A stretch of DNA of 64,000 bases from Gaertneriomyces semiglobifer (GCA_025558075.1 JAHLKF010000015.1:62001-126000); one strand, 5' to 3'. Counted from the first letter of the stretch, positions 33,480-44,462 are shown. Notes: a model not told the origin generated them from the sequence alone. Made by a program: numbers and translations.

Positions 33480-35714
33480 ATGAACGGCAGGTCTTCTGGG
33501 AGGGATAGCGCTGGTAACACTCCACCTATGCCTCGTGCTGGTGGAGGCGTGCGGAGACAGGCAAGCTTCGCCTCCGATGACTCTGGTCCCACTCTCTCAA
33601 CCGCATCATCGAGGAGACGACGAGACGAGACCATTCGAAAGAATGCCGAAAAGGTTACGTCGGGAGCAAGCATGCCTGCGAGCACCGGCAGCGGTGGTGG
33701 ACCGAGGAATTCCACTAGTCGCGCTGGCGGCCGCCCAGCAGGAGTTTCGCGTGCGCCGTCGAACCCATCCTTACGACAACAAGCGACAACAACAACAACA
33801 ACATCGAGGACTGGGCCACTAAGGAGGACCCCTTCCACAACATCCGCTGCAAAAGCGGTCTCTGCATCGTCAACAGCAGCTGGCCGTCGCGCAGCTGCTG
33901 GCCCGGGCGCCACCAAAGCGGGACAGGCACTCGCTCCTGCGCGAGTTGCCCCAGCTGCACCCGGAACCGTCTCTAGCATGAACCCAGAACCGGCCGTTGC
34001 GCTGCACGCTAACGCAAAGGTGTTTGAGGCTGCCGCCTACATGGCCGCCAAACGAACTGACTCTGTTCTCGTCGTCGGAGATCAAGGCCAGTTGATGGGA
34101 ATTTTAACAGATAAGGATCTCGCCTACCGCGTTGTGGCAGAGAATATGGATCCAAAAACGACGCCTGTCTCCGAGGTCATGACTGCCAACCCGGTCAGTG
34201 TGACGACCTCAAGTAATGCAACAGAGGCCCTCAACAAAATGGTCGCGGGGCGGTTCCGCCATCTCCCCGTGGTCGAAAGTGACGATGAATCCAGCGATGA
34301 TGGCGAACCTGTAAAGCAAGGAAGGGCCGCAAGTGCCATCAAAAGCGACATGACATCTGGCGACTACAGGTCTACCACAGGCACCGGTTCTGGTGGCGTA
34401 GTAGGTGTGCTCGACATCACTCGATGTCTTTACGAAGCACTTGAAAAGCTAGATCGCGCCTACGAGTCATCACGTCGTCTGAATGAAGCATTGGAAGGCG
34501 TTGAGCGAGAATGGTCCATCCGTAGCGGTTCCATCGGACGTTATGCGGAAGTTCTCCGTGACCAGCTCGCATGTCCCGACCTTGCCGGGTTGCTTGCCTC
34601 CCAGAGCTCCAGTCCTGCTGTGGTTGGTCTTCGCACCACTGTTCTGGACGCTACCAAAGAAATGCGCGACAGCCGGGAAACTGCAGTGCTGGTATTTGAC
34701 ACGGACCCGCAAGGACAAACAGGAGGTCTCGGAAGCCTGGCTGGCATTTTTACCAGCAAGGACCTGGTACTACGTGTACTAGCCGCCGGACTCGACCCTG
34801 CTGTTACTACAGTTGTTCGGGTTATGACGCCACATCCCGAATCGGTCACTGGTGCCACGCCAGTGGTGGATGCGCTCCGGAAAATGCACGCGGGCAGATA
34901 TTTACATCTCCCTGTCGTGGATGAATTGGGAGTTGTTGAAGGCATGGTAGATGTTCTAAAGCTTACCTACACCACACTCAACCAAATGACTACTATTCAA
35001 GGCGAGCCGGGTGAAGGACCCGTCTGGAAGCGTTTTTGGGATTCAACCCTCAATCCAGTCGACATGACTGGAGACGAAAATCCAGAAACAACCGGGAGCT
35101 CCCTGAGCGATCATGATTACATGCCCAACGATGACAGTACTGTTGCGCCCGACGATTCTGCTAGCGTATTCCCATCGCGTTACCGGCCACATCCTGCTGA
35201 CCACTCTCACCCGGCCTCGCACCTCTCTGGTTCAGCTGCAGGGTCTGGTACATCTCCCATGTTATCAGCATTGGGCGAACATCTGTATGTCTACAAATTC
35301 AAAGACAGCACCACTGGACGGGCACATCGCTTCACACACACATTTGATAGCCTCGAGAGCTTGAAACGAATCGTTGCCAGTAGGATATCTGTTCCCGATG
35401 ATGCCGCACCGACCCTTGACTTATCATACGTTGATGAGGATGAAGACTACGTGCGATTGGAGACAGATCAGGATCTCCAGGATGCAGTTTTGATGGCACG
35501 CGCAGGTGGATGGGGACGCCTCACACTTAGCGTTGACCATCAGCGGTATACCAGAGAATTGGAAGCTTTGAACCAACTTGCGGGGCGAGTGACCGGTGAC
35601 GAGGAGCGTGTCTTACGCAAGAAGAAAGAAAAGGAAACCTATATGGCTCCAATATTGATGGGAAGCGGGCTTGCAGTTGTTTGTGCGTTCTTATTAGGCA
35701 AGTCGTTCCGATAA
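33480..35714 (+). CDS. CBS-PB1 domain protein with C-terminal anchor (Mug70-like)
   Basis: Single exon, 744 residues from the ATG at 33480. The disordered N-terminus is rich in Ser, Ala and Arg. Two CBS pairs follow: about residues 173-330 (DSVLVVGDQGQLMGILTDKD, RFRHLPVVESDD) and 385-500 (LAGIFTSKDLVLRVLAAGLD, GRYLHLPVVDE). A PB1 domain lies near residues 600-690 (YVYKFKD...RFTHTFDSLESLKR, YVDEDEDYVRLETDQDLQDA, an OPCA-type motif). A single hydrophobic tail (APILMGSGLAVVCAFLLGKSF) suggests tail anchoring. This order matches S. pombe Mug70 and its fungal relatives, whose function is poorly known; CBS pairs usually sense adenine nucleotides. The frame is open back to an ATG at 33381, only 49 bp after the tRNA, so I prefer the downstream start. 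Confidence 0.88.
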   Translation: MNGRSSGRDSAGNTPPMPRAGGGVRRQASFASDDSGPTLSTASSRRRRDETIRKNAEKVTSGASMPASTGSGGGPRNSTSRAGGRPAGVSRAPSNPSLRQQATTTTTTSRTGPLRRTPSTTSAAKAVSASSTAAGRRAAAGPGATKAGQALAPARVAPAAPGTVSSMNPEPAVALHANAKVFEAAAYMAAKRTDSVLVVGDQGQLMGILTDKDLAYRVVAENMDPKTTPVSEVMTANPVSVTTSSNATEALNKMVAGRFRHLPVVESDDESSDDGEPVKQGRAASAIKSDMTSGDYRSTTGTGSGGVVGVLDITRCLYEALEKLDRAYESSRRLNEALEGVEREWSIRSGSIGRYAEVLRDQLACPDLAGLLASQSSSPAVVGLRTTVLDATKEMRDSRETAVLVFDTDPQGQTGGLGSLAGIFTSKDLVLRVLAAGLDPAVTTVVRVMTPHPESVTGATPVVDALRKMHAGRYLHLPVVDELGVVEGMVDVLKLTYTTLNQMTTIQGEPGEGPVWKRFWDSTLNPVDMTGDENPETTGSSLSDHDYMPNDDSTVAPDDSASVFPSRYRPHPADHSHPASHLSGSAAGSGTSPMLSALGEHLYVYKFKDSTTGRAHRFTHTFDSLESLKRIVASRISVPDDAAPTLDLSYVDEDEDYVRLETDQDLQDAVLMARAGGWGRLTLSVDHQRYTRELEALNQLAGRVTGDEERVLRKKKEKETYMAPILMGSGLAVVCAFLLGKSFR

Positions 35715-35898
35715 ACTGGCGTACTATTCCTATTTGGGTCTGGATTTTTGGTTAGAATGATCTGTAGGGCTGCACATATCTACTTCTAGAATAGCGATAG
35801 ATACTACTGTAGGCGAGAGTTGGAAATACAATATATCCCGCATTTACCTTGCTAAATTCCTTTCATGCTAGGCATATCCGTTCATCAGATGGGACCGA

Positions 35899-36752
35899 TT
35901 AGAGGTCAGTGAAGACGTCCTCTTCTTCGGTCTCATCCAGGAAGTCGTTCCAAGCCGTTGATGTCAATGAAGGCGCACGTGGCGCCCGCGGTGTCGCGGA
36001 TGGATCGTATAGAATGGAAGGTGGATTCGGTGGTGAGGTGTGCTTCTTTGGTGGAACGTATGGATAGTCAGCCAAGCGTCCAGGTCGCGGTGATGAAGCT
36101 GGGGCGGCCCCGTTGTCTGCGGGGAGTTCCCGCGACTTTCGTATGGATGATGGGGCCATTATATCAAGGCTTGTATGCTCAAAGGATGCACAGGCAGGGC
36201 GTGTGTTCAAACTCAATGCAGATGTTGAAGGTTTCTTGCGCAGAGCGCTAAACATGTTTCCTTTACGGCCGCTCCGGGCCGCCGGTAGTTCAACGATCGC
36301 ATCCGCCACACGTTTCGTCGGGCGTTCTGATACGTTTCCAATGCTCTGACGCTTGCCTGATCGTCTACCCGTCAGTAGCTGCTGGTCTGGACTTGGCAAT
36401 GTATCCCCATCATCCGCGTGTGGCTCGTCCTCAACATAAAGGCTCCAGTCAGGTTTGGGCACATTTGATATCGGCAAGGCATGTCTTTCCTCAGCGACCT
36501 TCTCCGGCGAGCGTTCATTAGCACTACTATTGAGACGATCTGCCATAATTTGCTGCTGGATCTGCTCGGTGACCTCTATTTTACGTGCATTGAGCTGCTG
36601 CACCGCCTTCCGGCAATCGGACGCTGCGGAGGACGCAAAGAAGACCTACTAGAGATCGGTTAAACCTAGCGGAAACAAATTCAACCTTAAGCGAATTGAA
36701 AGGCGAGCAACTAACTCTTTGCAGACTTTGCTTGGAGCCGCATACTGTACAT
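35899..36752 (-). CDS. Uncharacterised Ser/Pro-rich protein
   Basis: Two exons in my model, 36716-36752 and 35899-36623 (253 residues). The first codes for MYSMRLQAKSAK and joins in phase 1 across a 92-nt GTTAGT...CGCAG intron. A short coiled-coil-like stretch follows (QQLNARKIEVTEQIQQQI). The rest is disordered: acidic patches, basic Ser-Pro clusters and a Tyr/Pro segment (LADYPYVPPKKHTSPPNPP). It ends in a very acidic tail (FLDETEEEDVFTDL). I recognise no family. The second exon is a clear 234-codon ORF, but the first exon is inferred from one splice-site pair and could be different. It converges on the Mug70-like gene and diverges from Zim17. Confidence 0.6.
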
Positions 36753-37012
36753 GTCCACTTTTTCGACTTTTTCTCCTACACACGCCAGGGAATCGATGGG
36801 TGAGACAATGTAATAAATATGGGCTGGTCGAACAGCAAGCATGGCATTACCTGTTGGACTTGATACAGGCGACAGGCGTCAGAGTAGCATTGGAGTACTT
36901 GAAAAGAAGGCATGGGTTCTATCAAGGGAACGGGGTTTCTGAGCGTTCGCGCTTGACAAAATCGAGTCAACGCAGCTGGTTCAGATCTTGCTCTACTTTT
37001 GAAATAACCAAG

Positions 37013-37630
37013 ATGAGCACACAACTAGTTCGCCAATTAGCAAGGTGCTGCCTCAAGTCCTCAGGTGCAGCGTCTCCTGCTGTACGTCGTCATGTCGGAC
37101 TTGCAGTACCTGCGATTAGAGCCCATTCCGCTGCCTCCAGGCTTGCCAGAGCTCACCGCTGCTTCGGCTCTACACCTTGTTCTCACGACAAGCAAGCAGA
37201 TGTCGGCTCAACCACACCATTAGGGCAAATCGACCCCAAGATGATCATTGGTTTCACATGTAAAGTCTGCAACCACCGACAACACAAGTACATGTCAAAA
37301 AAAGCCTACACAAAAGGTGTTGTTCTCATCCGTTGCGACGGCTGCAAGAACCTTCATTTGATTGCCGATAACCTTGGCTGGTACGACTCTCAAAAGCCAC
37401 CAGGAACCATTGAACAGATTATGGAAAGTAAGGGGCAGAAGGTGCACAGGGCTAGAGTTGCCACACCTACGGCGCAGTTACCCGACGATCCTGCTGAGAT
37501 TGCTAAGATGCATGAGGCCGATTTGTTGAATGAGGATAACGGGATGCTAGAGTTTCTTGCCAAAGAACAGGCGCAGGATGGACAACGTACGGCTGAGGAC
37601 AAGGGTGCGGAAAAGGAGAGTAAGCCCTAG
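37013..37630 (+). CDS. ZIM17: Mitochondrial Hsp70-escort protein Zim17/Tim15 (DNL zinc finger)
   Basis: Single exon, 205 residues. The DNL-type zinc finger is complete: FTCKVCNHRQHKYMSKKAY, then VVLIRCDGCKNLHLIADNLGWY (two CxxC pairs and the Asp-Asn-Leu signature). Zim17/Hep1 keeps mitochondrial Hsp70 (Ssc1) soluble and active in protein import. The first ~65 residues are rich in Arg, Ala, Ser and His with almost no acids, a clear matrix-targeting presequence. The C-terminal 70 residues are acidic and less conserved. The frame extends upstream of the chosen ATG to about 36719, but that part reads as noise, and the presequence character starts exactly at MSTQLVRQLARC. Confidence 0.94.
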   Translation: MSTQLVRQLARCCLKSSGAASPAVRRHVGLAVPAIRAHSAASRLARAHRCFGSTPCSHDKQADVGSTTPLGQIDPKMIIGFTCKVCNHRQHKYMSKKAYTKGVVLIRCDGCKNLHLIADNLGWYDSQKPPGTIEQIMESKGQKVHRARVATPTAQLPDDPAEIAKMHEADLLNEDNGMLEFLAKEQAQDGQRTAEDKGAEKESKP

Positions 37631-37887
37631 TAACTGAATCATCCACTGAGGCACACGCGCACGCCAGCCAGTATGCAGGCCAGCTCTCTCTTTCGATCAA
37701 TAAAAAGTTCCCTCCATTCTCGTCGATTGAGCGGGGTTTCTGGTCACTGCAGGTTTCAACCCACGACATCACGCATACAGCCGTGTTGAGTGAAGACAAT
37801 GTACAATGCCTAAAATAAGATGATTCCCGCCCATCGACAGATATTATCTACACTTGGATCTGCAGCATGCGAAATGAGTCGCAACTA

Positions 37888-39150
37888 TTAGCGTCGCAAC
37901 CCGTGCACCATCGTGTGACGTCGCTGACTCCGCCAAAGCACTACAGTGGAGAAGATGCACATGCCATACCTTCGAACGGCATTAGCATAGAGAAACCGTT
38001 GTAACGTTGGCAGCGTCTTACCATGTAATTGCGTACGACAAATGATTGTTACTGAAGTTGGTGAACAAACGCCTGGTGGCCGGGTAATCGCCAGTCGCTA
38101 GACCTCTATTAATGTCGGAATCTAAACCAGAAAGTTCAACACGGTGATCGTATATGTCTGTAAGCACATGCACGTACCGCTCATCATCTCAATAAAAATA
38201 GGGTCAGCTCCGCTGTGTTTGCTCATTCCAGCAACATCCAGCCATATCCATGGCGCTTCACCTGTAGGAAGTGTATCAGCACATCTCTTTATCTTCCCCG
38301 TGCAACGTAAACTGCGTACCCGGCTTGTTCGCTGGCAGGCCTATCCGTGCCTAAATTACCGATGAGCATGAGCATGAACGTCGAGAGTTTCATATTCTCG
38401 AGGAACCACCAACCTCTTCTCCATTCCGCAAAACGCCTTCAATAGTCACTACACCTTCAACCTTTAGATAGAAAGAGTCAGTGCTTGGGACTGGAGGTAT
38501 TGTGTGATGCTCACAAACCTGATCTGCCCGGCGACTCTCGCCTTCAAGCTGTCGTGGTATCCACCCACGATTCACAAGAATGACAGAGCCATCTTCCAAC
38601 TTGAACGGTGTAATAACATAGTAGCCAATCGGCATAGCGCCACTGACCAGACCACCTCCTTTTGCCTCGTTGTCAGCACGAGTTCTCGGGCCAAGATGCA
38701 TTTCCTTGTCATGCAAAAAGGTGCCTTTCAGGAAGACTCGGCGATATTCATCAGCCGAGTGCTCTGTAATCCTAAGACATCATTGGTTCCAACAAGCACG
38801 AACATGAAACCGAAAAGATATGAACCTTTCATTGCGAACGAACGGGACAGCTGGCAGATGTAAACGCTCTTCCGTCCGTTTGATGAGATCCAACTTCCAC
38901 TGTAGGCGGTATACTTGCCAGCACCCGAGTCCAAACGTTGTCACAGGAATAAGCCAGAGCCAACCACCCAATGCAGGTTTCTTAGTTCCCGTCGACTGAG
39001 CGGAAAAGGAGGCCCACCGCTGCTGTCGAGTTCTCGCTGCTTTTTTTTGAAGCAAAAGTGACCGTCAGATGGGCGAGGCGTCATGCGTGCAACATTGCAG
39101 AGCAACCAACCTCGTATGAATGAGCATGATGACCTGTTGGTGAAAAACAT
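37888..39150 (-). CDS. SURF1: SURF1/Shy1, cytochrome c oxidase assembly factor
   Basis: Eight exons in my model: 39111-39150, 38840-39036, 38519-38761, 38414-38461, 38320-38350, 38178-38261, 38022-38121 and 37888-37969 (274 residues). SURF1 acts in the mitochondrial inner membrane, helping heme delivery to Cox1. Landmarks in order: presequence MFFTNRSSCSFIRARTRQQR, first membrane helix ending FGLGCWQVYRLQWK, DEYRRVFLKGTF, VNRGWIPR, SGADPIFIE, HLSYAITWYG, then the second helix. The last four exons have no Met or are tiny and were found only by following the family pattern. The join after exon 2 (GTTCGC donor, CAGAG acceptor) is the weakest. Two donors are GTTGGT. It diverges from the ArgRS-like gene across 106 bp. 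Confidence 0.88.
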
Positions 39151-39256
39151 CTTGCCGTTGAGGTTGTCGATGCAGCCGAAGGATCTGAACTTTTGGAACT
39201 CGTCGCGTTTTTTGAGGCCTTCGCCCAACGATTCGCCGTGACACACCTCCATTCAT

Positions 39257-41285
39257 ATGGCATACCAGTTCCGTGAGCGCATTGCCCAGCGGCTGGCAGA
39301 GCTCACTGGTTTGCCATCGGAGGACCTCTGTCGAGCTGTCGGAAATGGAAGAGGAGATTCAAACGAACAATACAGGGTATCGGCAGCCGCTCTCCGTGCG
39401 GTTGCGGGAAACAGCTCGCATCACCAGGATAGTACCTTGTTCGGCTTAGCTACTACTAGAGCCGATGATCTTGCCACAAGATTGGCTGACGCATGGCATG
39501 ATACTACCATTACTGCTGCGGCCTCCGGGCCGTTTGTCTTCTTCTCAGTCCCCACAACAGAATTTGTGTCCGCTACATTGTCTGCTATAGAGAATGGCCA
39601 TCACTTTTGTGGAACCTATCATTTAAAGCCTGTGGGTGACAAGGTTACGATTGTCTATGACTTTCCAGGCCTTGGCGAGGATTTTACGGGCTCACACTGG
39701 CGAGCGCTGGCAATGACATCTTTCAGCGTGAAGGCTTTGAAGTTACGAGGATGCCATAATATCATTACAAAATGCCGTATCAACATGTGGAACGCCAGCA
39801 CCGGTTAGTTGGCCTCTATGCACCGTCTCTACCAAAGATTTTACGAAGTCGAAGGAAGCCATACTTCGGAGCGGAAGCTAATCAGTAAATGGAACAGGTT
39901 GTATGTTGCTCTTGCATAGAAATAAGGATTCGAAGAGAAAGTTGCTCGACAATGCTCCAGCCTACTTGAGAGAATTACGACTGGAGGCTGTAGGATTGGC
40001 TGAAACGACTCCATCATTTTTGGGGGAAGCTACCGCCATAATGCGCGATCTGCAGAATCAGCAAACAGATGCTGTACAATTGTGGAGGGAGCTATGGGAT
40101 GCGTGGTCACTTGGCATGGAGAGAGATCTTCTTGCCGCGAACTTCATACTGAAGCCAACAACGGACGAACTCGAGCTTGGGCGCGTAGACCGGATCAGTG
40201 CTTTTTGTGATGCGCTGAAGTCGAATGAATGCATTTCGAATGGTCGAGTTGCCGGAGAGCTGGTGATGAATCTCCAAGAAGATCAGTCAGGAATTGCCGT
40301 GGTGATAAGGCCCCTGACTACCACCCCTGATATGGCTGACGTTGTTGTACCAACACCGGTGTTAATGGACGCTTTGACATTCCTTGAGAATCCGGATACA
40401 CCCCACTTGTGGGTTCGAGCTGCGACCAAGGCTTATGCACTGGGTCAGAGTCTTTGCGTAGCAAGGCGTACAAAATTGGACGGCATGGGAGATATATCCG
40501 AAGACATTTGGATTGATGTTCCATATGGTCTTGTAGATAAATTGGGAGTGGGGATAGAATCCGCCACTTCGCCAATCGCTTACATTCAACAAGCTGAGCT
40601 CAGTATGAAGAAGTTGTCGGTGAACGACGACCTCTGCGATGATGAGGAATTTGTTTTGGCAGACAGCTCTTTTGCTGACATTGATAAAGGAGTACAGAGC
40701 TGTGCTTATGTTGTTGAGGGCGAACCGCGCACTCCCCCATTCACGAAGGACCGGGTAGCCTGGTTCGTGGCGCACTCGGCTATAACCACTCAGATATTGC
40801 AGCGACCCCGGTCAAGATCGTTTACATTTTCCTGGGCTCCAATCATCAACCATGCCAGTGATAGTGGAGTTTTTCTGCAATACATTCATGCGAGGCTCTG
40901 CAAGTAAGTTTTTGTCACTCATTTCTTTGGGGCATTCAAGCGAACTGATGCATGCTCCAGCATTATGTTGAAATCTAGGACGCTACACAACCCGAAAGCG
41001 ATGGTGGATCCGCTTCTTCATTCATCGCAAGCGCTTTCACTCATAAAAACACTCTCCCGATATTCGGGTGTCTTCGCTGCCAGCATTAACTCTTTGGAAC
41101 CGAACCTCCTCCAGCAATACCTGGTAGATCTAGCATCACGAATCTCCAGCGCAAGCTATTCGCTACGGATTAAGGATCAGCCAGAAGACATTCGAGAAGC
41201 TCGCATGCGACTGTTCTCCTGCGCTAGAGTTATTTTATGTAGTGGCTTGCGATTGTTAGGTATCATACCAGCTACACGTATGTAG
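39257..41285 (+). CDS. Degenerate arginyl-tRNA synthetase-like protein with DALR domain
   Basis: Three exons: 39257-39803, 39898-40903 and 40961-41285 (625 residues). The overall layout follows class I ArgRS. There is an N-terminal domain, then VTIVYDFPGLGEDFTGSHWR where ArgRS normally has the P-F-H-x-G-H signature, then a GGCMLLLHRN stretch in place of WGTQFGMLL. A diverged core ends at WIDVPYGLVDKLG. The C-terminus is an intact DALR anticodon-binding domain (YIHARLCNIM to RLLGIIPATRM, the usual P-x-R-M end). The first HIGH histidine is replaced (F-T-G-S-H) and I see no KMSK-like loop. Aminoacylation is therefore unlikely, although the long ORF is clearly maintained. Animal DALRD3 is a comparable ArgRS-derived pseudoenzyme, but orthology is not shown here. 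Confidence 0.8.
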
Positions 41286-41632
41286 AAAGACCTTCTTCGT
41301 CTATGTCTGGTATGACACCCGCTCCCGCTCTGAAATACCCGGGTTCATACCGGCAGGTACGGCCGCAGAGGCAACCCTGATAGCTTAATGCAAATAGGAC
41401 TATAAGCTCCGTTAGACTCTGAACTTAACGCTCAGCTTCTGGCTACCGTATAAGCCCTGCATACACGATGTTTACATCCCAATGCTGAAGTTGGCCCTGC
41501 GTTCGTTCGTCTCGGTGCTCTCATCTCACAGCTTCAAGCTGATTGACCAACGCGTTCTACTTGTTTGGGGATCTCACAACGAAGCAACTTATACCCATCC
41601 TTGTACGTTTGATAACGGGAACTGTAGTAACG
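41286..41632. other. 0.35 kb spacer, no gene recognised
   Basis: The spacer lies between the ArgRS-like stop and the ATG of the next plus-strand gene. An ATG at 41482 opens a frame of 95 codons that overlaps the phosphatase start out of frame and shows no motif. Confidence 0.5.
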
Positions 41633-42311
41633 ATGCCGTCGAATCTCCAAGCAACTGTTATTCTAATCCGCCACGCCGAGAAGTTGAACTGGCGGTCAGG
41701 CCTAGCGCCTACGAAGGAGATGAAAGCACAGTACGTCGACGACCACACCCTATCTGCCAAAGGTCTTGAGCGATCTCATGCACTAGTTGGGTACTTTCAG
41801 TACCGAGAAGAAATGCAAGAGATTTTTCAAAGGTGTCCATTAGCCGCTATAATTGCGCAGGACGTTGACTCTTCGCGGGAGCCATGGGGAAGGAGTGAAA
41901 GGCCCAAGCAAACGATTGCCCCGTAAGTGAAACCTTTTTTTACCAGCGAAGTAAGTTTTCTAAGCAATACGGGGGTTTTTTTGCAGGCTAGCGTCAGTTA
42001 TGGCGACAAAGGGGGTTGAGGTACTTCTGTACACCAAAAAGCAGGTGGAAGACGTAGTCAGCGAACTGTTATCCGGCAAATTCAAAGGTCGTACAGTCAT
42101 CATTTCATGGGCACATCAACAGATGCCCGAGCTCGCCCAAGCGTTGGGAGTGTCTGCGAGTAGTGTGCCTAAATGGGAAAAGGGACGTTTTGATGTGACA
42201 TGGGTAGTGGAGCCGTCTGCGACGGGTGCGCCTGTGCTCAAGCAGTTTGCCCAAAGGTTGATGTACGGAGATAAAGACTCAATAATGCCCCTTGAAGATG
42301 CGAAGCAATAA
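41633..42311 (+). CDS. Histidine phosphatase superfamily protein
   Basis: Two exons, 41633-41922 and 41987-42311 (204 residues), joined in phase 2 across a GTAAGT...TTGCAG intron. The N-terminus has the phosphoglycerate-mutase-like catalytic signature in the variant ATVILIRHAEK (Arg-His-Ala instead of Arg-His-Gly). Later come LSAKGLERSHALVGYF, an RSERPKQTIAP stretch where the second core Arg region is expected, and IISWAHQQMPELAQALG with the second catalytic His. Proteins with RHAEK are common among small, uncharacterised fungal and bacterial phosphatases. The substrate is unknown. No signal peptide or membrane segment is present. Confidence 0.8.
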
Positions 42312-42446
42312 GTTGCCTAGGACTCAACTGCGAAAGGGGCGAAGTAGCTCCTGTCAGTCCCGTACACAGCAGATATTTCATGAAGTTTCAGCTTAATTAC
42401 ACTTGCTATACATGCATTCCTATTACTCCAACCTATGCACCACGTC

Positions 42447-44429
42447 CTAACGAAAATCAGCCGAGTGTCGGAAGAGGGAGTCCGTTATTGAACTGTTCTC
42501 GCCTTTTGTGGTGATTTTCATGCGAGCAACTTCCACTTCAAGTTTTTCAACATCTTCCGCCAACTTGGCTCTTTCGGTAAGCAGCATCCTGGAGGTAGCA
42601 CTCTGGGGTATCCGGCCGGGCGATGATGTCTGCCGTATCGAAGGATCCACTGGCGCCGCTACAACGTTGAATTTTCCAGTTGGAAGTGCCGGTAAGGTAA
42701 CATACCCGGCCGACGAGGCATGGACTGAGCGTATCCGCCGCAGGCCATCATTCTCGCGGCGGAGCCGCTGAATCTCATGTCGGAGCTCGGCAATTACGCG
42801 AACGTTCTCATCCACTTGAACAATGGGGCGATTTCTAATCTTTCTTGCTCGGGCCGCGTAACGGAGAGTTTTATAGGTTTCTCCCAAACTGCGCAATGAT
42901 GGCGCTATGCAAGCGATCATCATCGCGATTCCGCTACCGCCAAGCGAGTCAGCTAACAGCTGGGTTAACTTGGAATCTCGGAAAGGAATATGCCCACCAC
43001 GCGTGCGGCGATCAGACAATGCGGAAATGCAATTGCCTAAGCATCTCGTTGGTAAGTGCTGACACTAAGGTTCGCTGAGAAAATCTCACCTAGAGTCAGC
43101 AGGCTCTTGTTGATGTTTGAGGTTTCATCCAACGCTTTTCCTGTTGCCTTTGATTCGTTGACTCTTTCACTACCTATTGCTCAGTTGTACAATCAATAGT
43201 GAAATGATACTGAACACCAGCCATCCACACCTGCCAAGTCAACAAAACTGATTTTGCCGTATTTGATGTAGCGATCCTGTGATTGGGGGCCTTCGACATC
43301 CTTGCTGTCTAGGTAGACAGTGAATATGCTGTGGCTTCTGGAACTGTACTCGTTGAGGGCGTGAGCTCGTGTGGCGCGATTTCTTAATCCTGAGGGCACA
43401 TGTGCACCAGATTTAGCACAGATCTCACCTGGTTACTGCACATTATTGCGTAGCCTACCTTCTTGTATTACTGCGACGCAATCCTCCATGCTGTGACAAT
43501 CAATAACCAGCTGGTTCTCGACATAAAAGCCTCTCCTGCGGTTCCATCTCACAGTCAGGCTCTGAGTCTTTTCAGCAGCTAGCAGATCATGCACCTTTCT
43601 TTTGAGTTAAGTCTCCTAACTGCATACAAGTGCTCGACGTCCTAACCGTACCCGCTCGTTGTATATCTCCAAAAAGGTAAGCCGCATGCGATAGTGGAGG
43701 TGAGGCCTTGATGCTATTTGATGGAATACGAATGCCATTGCGCGCAAAATGAGTCCCCCATGCATTTCATTCACTTCTGCTCCTTGAGGCCCAGTACACG
43801 TGTAAGTCTTCCCACTCCCTGTTTGGCCAAAGGCGAACACTGTCGTAGCGTACCTAAGTTCTGAATGTCAAGGATTGCTGGCTTCGGCCCAAACCGCATG
43901 TGCTCACCCATCAAGGCTCTTCATGATAAGTTCCTTCACTCCGGACTCTTCAAAAAAAGCTGCTTGGCCGTAAGCTCCATCCAAAACGCGGTGGAAAGTC
44001 AACGTTCGCGGTTCGGCACTCGGTGCATTCACCTATTACACGACCGTTTCGTTGTTGGTCATTGATGACTACTTTAACAATCAGTGTACTACCTGACCTG
44101 AATAGTACGTCCGTCGGCATGACATGAAAGTACAACAGGATCTTGGTAGTTGTCATGATGATTCAGTGGTCGGATTCTCACTACGACTCGGATGTTCTCA
44201 TCAGGATTGTCACGTTGGCTTCCTGCGCTAGACTGGTGGCCCGCTGGGGTAGATGGGCAAACGCTGCCTACTTGACTTGAGCCAGTCTCGGGAAAAGAGT
44301 TGCTCCAAATAGATTCCGAATCACTGTGAGAAGGCCATGAGTTGGTTGCATTTTCGGGTCCCTGCTCAAAGGGATAGGACACGGGTTGCTGATCAAAGTA
44401 GGAATAGTCTGCGGGGTCGTTGGCATAGG

Positions 44430-44462
<33 letters not shown>

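Noticed and set aside
33458..33979. Minus-strand ORF of 173 codons
   Set aside because: Antisense to the low-complexity N-terminus of the CBS-PB1 protein; no motif.
36719..37012. N-terminal extension of the Zim17 frame
   Set aside because: The open frame upstream has no presequence character and overlaps the first exon of the divergent gene. The good presequence begins at the ATG at 37013.
38941..39252. Longer SURF1 start with M at 39252
   Set aside because: It would start within a few bases of the divergent ArgRS-like ATG and adds acidic residues before the presequence. The ATG at 39150 gives a normal targeting peptide.
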